DNA of 64,000 nucleotides from Anaeromyxobacter paludicola (GTDB lineage Bacteria > Myxococcota > Myxococcia > Myxococcales > Anaeromyxobacteraceae), in contig NZ_AP025592.1 of the NCBI RefSeq assembly GCF_023169965.1, forward strand, positions 2,232,001-2,296,000. The letters run 5' to 3'. Made by a program: the position numbers and the translations under genes. The notes beneath the pieces are model-generated. The model was given only the letters and a program-made list of their open reading frames with translations. It did not search any database and was not told the origin of the DNA. The stretch's first letter is position 1. Each line of letters opens with the position of its first letter. Below are positions 25,052 through 37,821 of the stretch, one piece after another.

Positions 25052-25684
25052 ATGCCCACCTCCCGCGCGCTCATCCTGCCCCTCGTCGCCGTCCTCGCCC
25101 TCGCCTGCGGCCCGAAGCGGCTCGCCTACCGGCCCGCCGAGGGCGGCTTCCCCAAGGCCTCGTACGAGGAGAACTGGCAGCGGGCCCTGGACGCCCTCGA
25201 GGCCCGCGGCTACAGCATCCAGATCTCGGACCGCTCGCGCGGGATCCTCGGCACGCAGGAGGTGGAGCTGCAGGTGCCCTGCCGCGGCGAGCAGTCCTGC
25301 CTCGCGCGGCAGTCGATCCAGATGCGGATCCGGCCCGACGGCAAGGCGAGCGTCTCCATCGCCCGCAAGCTCTGGAGCAGCGTCACCCGCCAGTTCGCGC
25401 CGCCCGCCGAGACCGACGTCGCCGGCATGGCGTCGCTCGAGCGCGACCAGGAGCTCCTGCTGAAGGAGATCCTCGGCGAGAAGACCGCGGGCAGCCGCGG
25501 CGCCGACGGCGACCTCTGCGAGAAGGACGACCAGTGCGCCGAGGGGCGCGTCTGCGCCCAGCGCCGGTGCTACCGCGGCTGCAGCGACGAGAGCCCCTGC
25601 CCGCCCCTCTTCGCCTGCACCGACCACGAGGACGGCGTCTGCCGGCCGGTGGCGCAGGGCGCGAGCGACGCCGCCGCGGAGTAG
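25052..25684 (+). CDS. Cys-rich lipoprotein of unknown function
   Basis: A 210-residue protein with a lipoprotein signal peptide (MPTSRALILPLVAVLALAC, lipobox LALAC). Residues about 30-150 form a compact domain with no obvious family. The C-terminal ~50 residues are Cys-rich with Cys spacing resembling small EGF/dickkopf-like knots (DLCEKDDQCAEGRVC, then CYRGCSDESPC). Such Cys-rich tails are common in surface lipoproteins of Myxococcota. It is likely in the outer membrane. It lies downstream of the rpoZ terminator and converges with the unknown gene at 25687. Confidence 0.8.
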   Translation: MPTSRALILPLVAVLALACGPKRLAYRPAEGGFPKASYEENWQRALDALEARGYSIQISDRSRGILGTQEVELQVPCRGEQSCLARQSIQMRIRPDGKASVSIARKLWSSVTRQFAPPAETDVAGMASLERDQELLLKEILGEKTAGSRGADGDLCEKDDQCAEGRVCAQRRCYRGCSDESPCPPLFACTDHEDGVCRPVAQGASDAAAE

Positions 25685-25686
25685 CG

Positions 25687-26361
25687 CTACCCGGCCGCGC
25701 GCGCCGCCAGGTGGCGCAGCTTGGCCGGCCCCGAGAGCCGGTAGCTCGCGCGCAGCTCGCGCAGCAGCCCCTCGGCGTCGCCGCGCCGCACGAACCGGGC
25801 CTCGAGCCAGCCCGCGTACCCGGCCGCCAGCCGGTTGGCGGTGCGGTACCGCTCGAGCTCCGGGCCGTCGAGGTGCGGCCGGTAGCGGACGCGCTCGTAG
25901 AGCCGGTGCCGCAGGGCCCGGCTGGCGCGGCGCCGCCCCCGGCGCCAGAGGTGGAGGACGAGGAGCGCGAACTTGTCCACCTCCGCCTGCACCTCGAGCT
26001 CGAGCAGCGAGACCTGCCGGCCCGCGAGCGCGCGGCTCGAGAGGTAGACGAAGTGGCTCACGCCCTCGGCCACGCAGGCGAGCTGCCCGAGCTGCCGGCG
26101 CGCCGTGAGCCGCGAGCGCCGCAGGTGCGGCCGCGCCCGCAGCGCCGCCGCGAGGAGCGGCTCGTCGAGGAAGAGCCCCAGCGCGGCCCCGCCCTCCTCC
26201 TCGCGCACCAGGAGCAGCTCCGGGGCGTCGAGCCGGCCAACGGCCGCCAGCGCCGCGTCCCGATCCACGAGGTAGTCGCCCACCGGCGGCGCGGCGACGC
26301 CGTAGATCTCCTCGAGCTCCTCCTGGAACCAGGCCAGGGCGGCCGGGGCGGCGGCGCGCAC
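25687..26361 (-). CDS. Conserved unknown protein (first of a pair)
   Basis: A 224-residue protein from GTG 26361. It begins MRAAAPAALAWFQEELEEIYGV and is strongly helical and Arg/Leu-rich, with no signal peptide, no membrane segment and no motif that I recognise. It reads as a soluble all-alpha protein. A gap of only nine bases separates it from the gene upstream on the same strand (26371-26988). The pair is divergent from groES. Coding status is supported by codon bias and the tight spacing, not by homology. Confidence 0.6.
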   Translation of the reverse strand: MRAAAPAALAWFQEELEEIYGVAAPPVGDYLVDRDAALAAVGRLDAPELLLVREEEGGAALGLFLDEPLLAAALRARPHLRRSRLTARRQLGQLACVAEGVSHFVYLSSRALAGRQVSLLELEVQAEVDKFALLVLHLWRRGRRRASRALRHRLYERVRYRPHLDGPELERYRTANRLAAGYAGWLEARFVRRGDAEGLLRELRASYRLSGPAKLRHLAARAAG

Positions 26362-26370
26362 CCTCGCCCC

Positions 26371-26988
26371 CTAGTGCACGTCCCCGCGGCGCGGCCGCGG
26401 CGGCCCGGCGAACAGGGCCACGCCCCGCTCCTCGAGCCGGCGCGCCACCCGGCGCGAGCCGGTCACGAGGAAGCGCTCGTAGAGCCGGACCAGGCCGCGG
26501 TTCGAGGAGAGGTCGGAGAGCTCGGCGATCTCGGCGTAGAGGTCCACGAACTGCTCGAACCGCGCCGAGAGCTCGGCGTAGAGCGCCGTCATGCCGGCCG
26601 GCGCGATCGCCGCGTCGCCGAGCGCGCCGTAGGCCCGGCCGCCCATGGCGATGTAGTAGCTCACGTCCACCGCCGCGCGGGCCAGCGAGTCGCCGAAGAA
26701 GCCGGAGACGAAGAGCGAGGTGTCGCCGAGCCGCTTCAGCCCCTGGTAGCGGCGGGCGCGGTCGGCGGCGAGGGCGCGCATGAGGATGAGCGCGAGCGGC
26801 TCGGCCTCGGCCCCGCCCCCCGGCGCCTCGACGAAGAGCTGCTCCCGCTCCAGGAACCGGGCGAGGAGGTTCACGAGGTAGAACTCGGTCTCCTCCTGCA
26901 CCTTGAGCCGCCGGCTCGCGAGGGCGTCGCCCACCAGCTCGCGGAAGTACTCCTCGGCGCTCTTGCCCACCACGATCGAGCCGCTCAC
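26371..26988 (-). CDS. Conserved unknown protein (second of a pair)
   Basis: A 205-residue protein with no signal peptide. The N-terminal part is MSGSIVVGKSAEEYFRELVG, followed by LKVQEETEFYLVNLLARFLE. It is helical, contains the segment SGFFGDSLARAAVDVSYYIAMGG and ends with a basic, Pro-rich tail. No family was recognised. It sits upstream of, and almost in contact with, the unknown gene at 25687-26361, and divergent from groES across 353 bases of regulatory DNA. Confidence 0.6.
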   Translation of the reverse strand: MSGSIVVGKSAEEYFRELVGDALASRRLKVQEETEFYLVNLLARFLEREQLFVEAPGGGAEAEPLALILMRALAADRARRYQGLKRLGDTSLFVSGFFGDSLARAAVDVSYYIAMGGRAYGALGDAAIAPAGMTALYAELSARFEQFVDLYAEIAELSDLSSNRGLVRLYERFLVTGSRRVARRLEERGVALFAGPPRPRRGDVH

Positions 26989-27207
26989 GCGCGACCTCCG
27001 GAGCCGCCGCCCCCTCCTCCCGCGGGGCGGCCCGGCCTCTCCCCCACAAGGTACTGATCCAGATCAAGCGAAGCAACCGGCCGCCCGGCCTCTGCTTTCG
27101 GGCAGAGCCGAGGGCCCGCGCCCCGGGCGAGCACTCGAACGGGCACACTGCCAGTATCGAGCCAGAACAGCCCTGATTTCGCGACCCTAGAAAATCGACA
27201 GGCTCGC
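26989..27207. promoter_or_regulatory. Divergent intergenic region upstream of groES (left half)
   Basis: Between the unknown gene (start 26988) and the groES promoter. It is somewhat richer in A/T than the flanks. A degenerate element resembling a CIRCE pair (CGAGCACTC then, nine bases later, CACTGCCAG) spans about 27129-27155, but its right arm matches poorly. No gene is seen here. Confidence 0.3.
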
Positions 27208-27235
27208 TTGACAGGGTGGAGTCGGTGGTTACGAT
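27208..27235 (+). promoter_or_regulatory. groESL promoter
   Basis: A perfect TTGACA (27208-27213), a 16-base spacer and TACGAT (27230-27235). The predicted +1 near 27242 lies just before the CIRCE-like operator. Confidence 0.75.
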
Positions 27236-27246
27236 ACCGCGCGTCC

Positions 27247-27273
27247 TTGGCAGTCCTACACTGCGACTGCCAG
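27247..27273 (+). promoter_or_regulatory. CIRCE-like operator (variant arms)
   Basis: Arms TTGGCAGTC (27247-27255) and GACTGCCAG (27265-27273), separated by exactly nine bases; eight of nine arm positions pair. The consensus CIRCE is TTAGCACTC-N9-GAGTGCTAA, so the geometry is identical and the deviations are mostly paired on both arms. It is the expected binding site for the heat-shock repressor HrcA, just downstream of the predicted +1, as in other groESL operons. The repressor gene is not in the window. Confidence 0.7.
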
Positions 27274-27341
27274 GGACGTCCGCGTTCTTGAACCCCGCGC
27301 CCCCACCGTCGGCGGGCGCACCCAACGCAAGGAGCAACCGT

Positions 27342-27632
27342 ATGAAGATCCGGCCGCTGCAGGACCGCGTCATCGTGAAGCGGGTCGAGGAGGAGGAGAA
27401 GACCAAGGGCGGGATCATCATCCCCGACTCGGCCAAGGAGAAGCCGATCGAGGGCAAGGTGATCGCCGTCGGCAACGGCAAGGTGCTCGAGGACGGCAAG
27501 GTCCGCCCGCTCGACATCAAGGCCGGCGACCGCGTCCTCTTCTCCAAGTACGCCGGCACCGAGATCAAGATCGACGGCGAGGAGCACCTCATGATGCGCG
27601 AGGAGGACATCCTCGGCGTCATCGAGAAGTAA
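27342..27632 (+). CDS. groES: Co-chaperonin GroES
   Basis: A 96-residue co-chaperonin that caps Gro[37 protein letters not shown] is cited in parts as [19 protein letters not shown] and [13 protein letters not shown] (mobile loop), with [19 protein letters not shown] and [11 protein letters not shown] at the C-terminus. The RBS AAGGAG precedes ATG 27342. A gap of 36 bases separates it from groEL in one operon. Confidence 0.97.
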   Translation: MKIRPLQDRVIVKRVEEEEKTKGGIIIPDSAKEKPIEGKVIAVGNGKVLEDGKVRPLDIKAGDRVLFSKYAGTEIKIDGEEHLMMREEDILGVIEK

Positions 27633-29306
<1,674 letters not shown>

Positions 29307-29349
29307 TCCTTCGCCCCCACGCGACCGCGAGGGGCGATTGGCAGCACCT

Positions 29350-29384
29350 GGGGCCGCCGGGAGACCGGCGGCCCCTCTTCTTTT
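29350..29384 (+). terminator. groESL operon terminator
   Basis: An 11-bp perfect stem (29350-29360 with 29365-29375, GAGA loop) is followed by TCTTCTTTT. It overlaps the very end of the gene on the other strand. Confidence 0.92.
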
Positions 29385-29800
29385 CAGCGGGCGAAGAGCG
29401 CGCCGACCAGCTCTCCCAGCGCGGCCACCAGCGCGCCCGGGAAGCAGAGCACCGGCAGGGCCGCGCAGAGCCCCGCGGCGAGCGCCCAGGCGCGCGGCCG
29501 CCGGCTGTCCGTCTGGGTGGCCATGAAGACGTAGGCCCCGAAGAGCAGCAGGGTGAGCGAGCCCCCGGCGAGGACGGCCGCCGGCCAGGGGAACCCGTAG
29601 AGCCGGAGCGCCCCGGCGAGCGCCGCGAACCCGGCGGCGTTCAGCACGTCTCGCCCGGTGCCAGCCCACCACGCCCGCTGCTCGTCGCGGCGGAGCCGGA
29701 GGCCGACCTCCTGGAGGAGCACGAAGAGCGCCACCGCGCCGAGGTAGGCCGCCCAGGCGAGGCCCCGCGCCAACGCGCCCCTGTCCGCGAGCGTCCACAC
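29384..29800 (-). CDS. Small polytopic membrane protein, unknown
   Basis: A 138-residue protein with four hydrophobic helices: ARGLAWAAYLGAVALFVLLQEV, VLNAAGFAALAGALRLYG, AAVLAGGSLTLLLFGAYVF and LAAGLCAALPVLCFPGALVA, joined by short Arg-rich loops. No family was recognised. It lies between groEL and the glycosyltransferase gene on the opposite strand. It could belong with glycan lipid metabolism, but nothing in the sequence shows that. Confidence 0.6.
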   Translation of the reverse strand: MWTLADRGALARGLAWAAYLGAVALFVLLQEVGLRLRRDEQRAWWAGTGRDVLNAAGFAALAGALRLYGFPWPAAVLAGGSLTLLLFGAYVFMATQTDSRRPRAWALAAGLCAALPVLCFPGALVAALGELVGALFAR

Positions 29801-29842
29801 GGGCGGATGGTACCGCAGCCCCGGTGTCGGAGGAGGTCGGAG

Positions 29843-29872
29843 TTGACCCGTGGCCCCGAAGGCGCGTAGAAA
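29843..29872 (+). promoter_or_regulatory. Glycosyltransferase gene promoter
   Basis: TTGACC (29843-29848), an 18-base spacer and TAGAAA (29867-29872), with +1 predicted at about 29880. This makes TTG 29881 the likely start. An in-frame GTG at 29824 lies upstream of the promoter and is not used. Confidence 0.5.
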
Positions 29873-29880
29873 GCGGCCAC

Positions 29881-30681
29881 TTGACCCCTCCCTACCTCAC
29901 CCTGGTGATCCCGGCCTTCAACGAGGGGCGGCGGCTGCCGCAGTTCCTCGAGCAGCTCGCCGCGTTCGCCGCGCTGCCAGGCCGGCCGCCGACCGAGCTC
30001 CTGGTGGTGGACGACGGGAGCGCCCCCGAGCACGCCGCGCTGCAGCGCGCCGCGGCCGAGCAGGCGGCCGCCCGGCTGGCGCACGGGGGCCGGCACCGGC
30101 TGCGCTACCTCGCCGCGCCGCGCAACCAGGGGAAGGGCGCCGCCATCCGGCTGGGCTGGCGCGAGGCCCACGCGGGCTCGGCCTGGCTCGGGTTCGTGGA
30201 CGCCGACGGGGCGGTCGGCGCCTCGGAGCTCTGGCGCATGGCCGGGATGCTGGAGCAGGCCGAGCACGACCTGCTCGCCGGGGCCCGCGTCCTCATGGCC
30301 GGCCGCCACATCGAGCGGAGCCTGTTCCGGCACCTGCAGGGGCGGGTCTTCGCGACGCTCACCGAGCGGGCGCTCGGGCTCGGCTTCTACGACACCCAGT
30401 GCGGCGTGAAGTTCGCTCGCGCCGACCTGCTGCGCCCGCGGCTCGACGAGCTGCGAGAGGAGCGCTGGCTGCTCGACGTGGAGCTCATCGCCGTGCTCCA
30501 GCGCGACGGCGCCCGCTGCCTCGAGGTGCCCATCGACTGGGCCGACCAGGGCGAGTCGAAGGTGGTCTTCGGGCTCGACGCGCTGCGGATGTTCCGCGGC
30601 CTGGGCCGGCTGGCGCGCCGCCTCGAGCGGCTGCCGCCGCTCCCCCCGGCCGAGGTGCGCCGCACCGGCTCGGGCGAGTAG
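29881..30681 (+). CDS. Family 2 glycosyltransferase (ALG5/DPM-like)
   Basis: A 266-residue GT2 enzyme. The fold starts at once with PYLTLVIPAFNEGRRLPQFL, as in dolichyl-phosphate glucosyltransferase-like proteins. Metal/nucleotide-sugar motifs include LLVVDDGS and AWLGFVDADGAVGASEL (DAD), plus NQGKGAAIRLG and FYDTQCGVKF. No C-terminal membrane segment is present, so it is probably peripheral. It likely transfers a sugar from a nucleotide donor to a polyprenyl phosphate. The start is TTG 29881, judged from the promoter position. Convergent with the RND efflux gene. Confidence 0.88.
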   Translation: MTPPYLTLVIPAFNEGRRLPQFLEQLAAFAALPGRPPTELLVVDDGSAPEHAALQRAAAEQAAARLAHGGRHRLRYLAAPRNQGKGAAIRLGWREAHAGSAWLGFVDADGAVGASELWRMAGMLEQAEHDLLAGARVLMAGRHIERSLFRHLQGRVFATLTERALGLGFYDTQCGVKFARADLLRPRLDELREERWLLDVELIAVLQRDGARCLEVPIDWADQGESKVVFGLDALRMFRGLGRLARRLERLPPLPPAEVRRTGSGE

Positions 30682-30728
30682 CCCGCGCGCTCCGGCCGTC
30701 CGCTCGCCCGGCCTCCCCTCGACCTCGC

Positions 30729-33828
<3,100 letters not shown>

Positions 33829-33839
<11 letters not shown>

Positions 33840-34950
33840 CGCCGGCCTCCAGCTCCGCCTTGAGGTACAGGCCGCCGTCCACCACCACCTGGTCGCCGGG
33901 CGAGAGCCCGGAGAGGACGCGGATCCGGCCGTCCTGCTCCGGCCCGAGCGCGACCGGGCGCTTCTGGAACCGCCCGGGGGACACGGCCACGATCACCGCG
34001 CTCGCCTGCCCGTCCGACAGGATGGCGTCGGCCGGGACGGTGAGCCCCGCCGGCGCGCCGGGCCGGCCGATGAGGGTCACCCGCGCGAACATCTCCGGCT
34101 TGAGCCGCTGGCTCGGGTTCTCCACCTCCACCCGCACCTTCACGGTCCGGGTCTGCGGGTCCACCAGATCGCCGATGTGGGTCACCGTCCCGGCGAAGGT
34201 CTCGCCCGGGAAGGCGGGCACCGTCACCGCGGCGCGCTGCCCCACCGAGGCGAGCCCGAGATCGCGCTCGTAGACGTCGGCCTGCACCCAGAGCCGGCGC
34301 AGGTCGGCCACGGTGACGAGCGGCGCGCCCGAGTCGGCCCGCACCTCCATCCCCGGCATCGCCGCCCGCTCCACCACCACGCCGTCGAGCGGCGCGCGGA
34401 GCACGAAGCGCGAGCGGTGCGCCCCCACGGCCGGGTCGATCCCGAGCACCTCGAGCCGGCTGCGGGCGCGGCTCCGCGCCGCCTCCGCCTTGGTGGCGTC
34501 GGTCTCGGCCTGGAGCACGTCCTTGTACGGCACGGCCTGGTCGGCGAAGAGGCGGCGGCTGCGCTCCAGGTTCTTGCGGGCCGCGGTCAGGTCGGCCTCG
34601 GCGGCGACGAGGTCGGCCACCGCGCTCTCGGCGTCGGGCGAGGCGATGGCGAGGAGCGGCTGGCCGCGGCGCACCCGGTCGCCCGGGCGCGCCTGCAGCT
34701 CCACCACCCGGCCCGACAGCGGCGAGCCGACGCGGCTCGTGTGGTCCTCGTCGAAGCCGACGCGGCCGGTGGCGGTGGCGAGGCCGCCGTCGCGGGAGAC
34801 CTCCACCGGCGCGACGCGGACGTAGGCGGGCACGGCGCGCAGCTCGAGCACGCCGGGGCCCGGCGGCGGCGGCGCTCCCGCGGGCGCCGAGGCGGCACGG
34901 GAGCAGGCGGAGAGGGTCGCGGCGAGCGCGAGCAGGCTCTGGCGGGTCAT
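33829..34950 (-). CDS. czcB: RND periplasmic adaptor, CzcB type
   Basis: A 373-residue membrane-fusion protein with a lipoprotein-type signal (MTRQSLLALAATLSACS). It has the order barrel-sandwich/hairpin/barrel: GSPLSGRVVELQARPGDRVRRGQPL, a helical hairpin (residues about 115-175), APLDGVVVERAAMPGMEV and PAFPGETFAGTVTHIGDLVDPQTRT. It bridges CzcA and the TolC-like channel. No HxxxH metal-chelating extension is obvious. Its start overlaps the stop of the outer-membrane gene by 4 nt. Confidence 0.92.
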
Positions 34951-36251
34951 GACGAGGTCTCCAGGGCGGCGGCGCCGGTCGCGCGCGCCAGCTCGAGCCG
35001 CGCCACGCGCAGCTCGTACAGGGTGTCGAGGTAGTCGGCGCGCACGGCGATGAAGGTGCGCTCGGCCTCGAGGAAGGTGAGGAGGCTGGTGGCGCCCTCG
35101 CGCCAGGACTTCTCGGCGGCGCGCAGGGACCGCTCGGCCCGCTCCAGGGCGCCGCCCTCGTAGCGGGTCACCTTCTCCACCGCCGCCTCGTGGCGCGCCA
35201 CCGCCTGCTGCACCTCGCGCCCGGCGCGGGCGCTGAGCGCGGCGAGCGCGCGCTCCGCGCCGGCGAGCGCCACGCGCGCCTTCGCCACCTCCCCCTGGTT
35301 GCGGTGGAAGAGCGGGAGGGGGAGCGACAGCGTGGCGGCGAGCGTGTCGGGGTTGTCCCCGGCCGCGACCGCCTGCGAGTGGGCGTAGCTCAGCCCGGCG
35401 GTGAGGTCGGGGACGGCCTGCGCCTCCGCGAGCGCCACGCCGGCCCGGGCCGACTCCACCCGGGCCCGCGCCTCGGCGAGGTCGGGCCGCTCGCGCCCGG
35501 CGCGCGCCACGAGCGCCGCCGCGTCCACCGCGAGCCGGGGCGCCGGGAGCGTCCCCTTCACCGTCACCCAGGCCGGCGCGCCCGCGCCGACGAGCCGGAG
35601 CAGCTCGGCCACCGCCGCGTGCTCGGCGGCGCGCGCGTCGGCGAGATCGTTCTCCTGCCGCGCCCCCTCCAGCACCACGCGATCGAGGTCGCTCGCCGCG
35701 ATGTCGTCCGCCTCGAAGCGCGCGCGGGAGATGCGGATGGTCTCGGCGTGCCGGGCGCGGACCTCCTCGGCGAGCTTGCGGTGCTCGGCCGCCGACACGG
35801 CGGCCCAGAAGGCCTTCTCGAGCTCGAAGCGGGCCAGGCGCAGCGCGTCCGAGCGGGCCGAGCGGGACTCGGCGAGCGCGCCCTCGGCGGCGTCCACGCG
35901 CTTCCCGCGCTTCCCGCCGAGCTCGAAGGTCTGCGAGAGGCCCGCCCCGTAGACGGCGTTCCGGCCGAGCCCGGAGCCGTTGCCGGCCGGGGTGGTGTTG
36001 GCGCGGAGCGGAATGTTGCCGAGCGAGAGGCTCAGCTCGGGGTTGGGGCGCAGGCCGGCCTGGAGCACATCCGCCCGCGCCGCCTCCTCCCGCTCTTCGG
36101 CCTCGCGCAACTCGGGGCTCGACGAGAGGAAGGCGGCGCGGGCGTCCTCCAGACCCCAGACCGGAACGCCCTGCTCGTCGCCCCGTGCTAGGCCACCAGG
36201 GAGGGGAGCGGTCGCGAGGAGCGCGAGCAGGGCGAGGATCCGGAGCGACAT
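34947..36251 (-). CDS. czcC: TolC-family outer-membrane efflux protein, CzcC type
   Basis: A 434-residue outer-membrane channel with a signal peptide (MSLRILALLALLATAPLPGG). Long alternating helices repeat (SPELREAEEREEAARADVLQAGLRPNPEL in parts, then VYGAGLSQTFELGGKRGKRV), as in CzcC/TolC trimers. There is no Shine-Dalgarno before ATG 36251. The predicted sigma-54 +1 falls at about 36253, so the mRNA may be leaderless. Confidence 0.9.
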   Translation of the reverse strand: MSLRILALLALLATAPLPGGLARGDEQGVPVWGLEDARAAFLSSSPELREAEEREEAARADVLQAGLRPNPELSLSLGNIPLRANTTPAGNGSGLGRNAVYGAGLSQTFELGGKRGKRVDAAEGALAESRSARSDALRLARFELEKAFWAAVSAAEHRKLAEEVRARHAETIRISRARFEADDIAASDLDRVVLEGARQENDLADARAAEHAAVAELLRLVGAGAPAWVTVKGTLPAPRLAVDAAALVARAGRERPDLAEARARVESARAGVALAEAQAVPDLTAGLSYAHSQAVAAGDNPDTLAATLSLPLPLFHRNQGEVAKARVALAGAERALAALSARAGREVQQAVARHEAAVEKVTRYEGGALERAERSLRAAEKSWREGATSLLTFLEAERTFIAVRADYLDTLYELRVARLELARATGAAALETSS

Positions 36252-36263
36252 GGAGCTGCGCGT

Positions 36264-36279
36264 AGCAACGCGCGTGCCG
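36264..36279 (-). promoter_or_regulatory. Sigma-54 promoter of the czcCBA operon
   Basis: On the minus strand CGGCACG-N4-TTGCT matches TGGCACG-N4-TTGCW at all positions except the first. +1 is expected at about 36253, two bases before the czcC ATG. A sigma-54 activator gene ends 75 bases upstream of the promoter. Confidence 0.65.
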
Positions 36280-36282
36280 CGA

Positions 36283-36303
36283 CCGGAACCTGCCGAATTC
36301 CGG
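36283..36303. promoter_or_regulatory. Inverted repeat near the czcCBA promoter
   Basis: CCGGAA (36283-36288) and TTCCGG (36298-36303) with a 9-base spacer, centred about 40 bases upstream of the predicted +1. Possibly a proximal site for the activator or for another regulator. Confidence 0.4.
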
Positions 36304-36341
36304 GCGAGCGCGGGGGTCGCGCGCCCCCACTCCCGAACCGA

Positions 36342-36358
36342 CTGAAAGATCCTTTCAG
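36342..36358. promoter_or_regulatory. Candidate upstream activating sequence for the czc promoter
   Basis: A perfect palindrome CTGAAAG-ATC-CTTTCAG centred at 36350, about 97 bases upstream of the predicted +1. It covers the stop codon of the activator gene. Its distance from the promoter fits NtrC-type activators. Confidence 0.5.
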
Positions 36359-37821
36359 CTCTTCCAGCGACCCAGGTCGATCCCGTAGTCGGTGATCTTC
36401 TTCATCACCGTCGGATACGAGACCCCCATCCAGCGGGCGACCTGGCTGCGGTTGCCGCCGGCCCGCTCGAGCAGGTCGAGGAGGTAGGCGCGCTCCACCT
36501 GCTCGAGCGTGGGCGGCGCCGCCCCCTCCTGGCCGGGCGGCCGCCAGGCGCCCTGCGGCTCGGCCGGGCCGGCGATCCCCGGCGACGCCGCGGCGGGCGC
36601 CGGCGGGTGCGGCGCCGGCGCGGGCGGCGCGCTGGCGACGGGCGCGGCGTGGAGCATCACCTCGCCCGGCCCCAGCACGGGGCCGCTCGCCAGGATGACC
36701 GCCCGCTCGACCACGTTCCGGAGCTCGCGGACGTTCCCGGGGAACGGGTAGGCGAGCAGCCGCTCCTCGGCCGCCCGCGAGAAGCCGGTGAGGGCGCGCC
36801 CCGCGCGCGCGGCGTACCGGGCCAGGAAGAAGCGCGCCAGCGGGAGGATGTCGTCGGGCCGCTCGCGGAGCGGCGGCACCTGCAGGTGGAAGACGTCGAG
36901 CCGGTGGTACAGGTCGAGGCGGAAGGCTCCCGAAGCCACCGCCGCCGAGAGATCGCGGTGGGTGGCGGCGATGAAGCGGACGTCGGCGCGCAGGTCGCGC
37001 GTCCCGCCCAGGCGGCGGAAGGTCTGGGTCTCGAGCACCTTCAGGAGCTTCGCCTGCGTGGCGAGCGGCATGTCGCCGATCTCGTCGAGGAAGAGGGTCC
37101 CGCCCTCGGCCTGCTCCAGCAGCCCGGGCTTGGTGCGCTTGGCGTCGGTGAAGGCGCCCTTCTCGTACCCGAAGAGCTCGCTCTCGAGCAGCGTCTCGGG
37201 GATGGCGGCGCAGTTGAGCTCCACGAACGGCGCCTCGCTCCGCCCCGGCGTGCGCACGTGGACGAGGTGCGCCAGGATCTCCTTGCCGGTGCCGCTCTCC
37301 CCCTGGATGAGGACGGTGGTGTCGGGCGAGGTGCCCACCTTCTCGGCGAGCTCGAGCGCGCGCCGCATCGCCGCCGACTCGCCGACGCACAGGTCCTGCT
37401 CGAGCTTGCGTCGGCCGGCGTCGGAGAAGCCGGCGTTGCGGCGCCGCAGGCGGCGCGCCTCCACCGCCTTGCCCACCGTGTTCACGAGCTCGGCGAGCTG
37501 GATGGGCTTGGTGAGGTAGTCGAAGGCGCCCGACTTGAGGGCGGTGACCGCGTTCTCCACCTCGCCGTAGGCGGTCGCCATCACCACGAGCGGCGCCGCG
37601 TCGCCCCCCTCGGCGCGGAGCGCCTCGAGGACCGAGAGCCCGTCGGCGTCGGGGAGGTTGCGGTCGAGCACCACCACCTCGGGCTGGAAGCTGCGCGCGA
37701 GCTCGAGCCCCTCGCCGGCCGAGGCCGCCGAGCGGGCCTCGTACCCCTCCCCGCCCAGCGCCGCCTCGGCGACGACCCGGAACGTCCGCTCGTCGTCGAT
37801 GATCAGCACCTTGCCGTTCAT
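36355..37821 (-). CDS. Sigma-54-dependent response regulator (NtrC family)
   Basis: A 488-residue activator. The receiver domain has LIIDDERTF and VVVLDRNLPDADG (phosphorylated Asp about 53), with K in YLTKPI. The AAA+ domain has Walker A LIQGESGTGKE, Walker B FLDEIGDM and the loop GYEKGAFTDAKR. This loop is GAFTDA, not the usual GAFTGA, so the last Gly of the sigma-54-contact motif is Asp. After a Pro-rich linker, the end has a Fis-type HTH (LLERAGGNRSQVARWMGVSYPTVMKKI). The stop codon lies within the palindromic candidate site for the adjacent efflux operon. Start ATG 37821 overlaps the histidine kinase stop by 4 nt. Confidence 0.93.
   Translation of the reverse strand: MNGKVLIIDDERTFRVVAEAALGGEGYEARSAASAGEGLELARSFQPEVVVLDRNLPDADGLSVLEALRAEGGDAAPLVVMATAYGEVENAVTALKSGAFDYLTKPIQLAELVNTVGKAVEARRLRRRNAGFSDAGRRKLEQDLCVGESAAMRRALELAEKVGTSPDTTVLIQGESGTGKEILAHLVHVRTPGRSEAPFVELNCAAIPETLLESELFGYEKGAFTDAKRTKPGLLEQAEGGTLFLDEIGDMPLATQAKLLKVLETQTFRRLGGTRDLRADVRFIAATHRDLSAAVASGAFRLDLYHRLDVFHLQVPPLRERPDDILPLARFFLARYAARAGRALTGFSRAAEERLLAYPFPGNVRELRNVVERAVILASGPVLGPGEVMLHAAPVASAPPAPAPHPPAPAAASPGIAGPAEPQGAWRPPGQEGAAPPTLEQVERAYLLDLLERAGGNRSQVARWMGVSYPTVMKKITDYGIDLGRWKS

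Noticed and set aside
27129-27155. A second CIRCE site upstream of the groES promoter
   Set aside because: The left arm resembles CIRCE but the right arm matches only about five of nine positions, so I list it only as a possibility.
29824-29880. GTG at 29824 as the start of the glycosyltransferase
   Set aside because: It lies upstream of the predicted promoter, and the family begins directly after TTG 29881.
36311-36328. GGGGGTCGCGCGCCCCC hairpin as a terminator of the regulator gene
   Set aside because: No T-run follows on the relevant strand, so it may just be GC-rich structure near the czc promoter.
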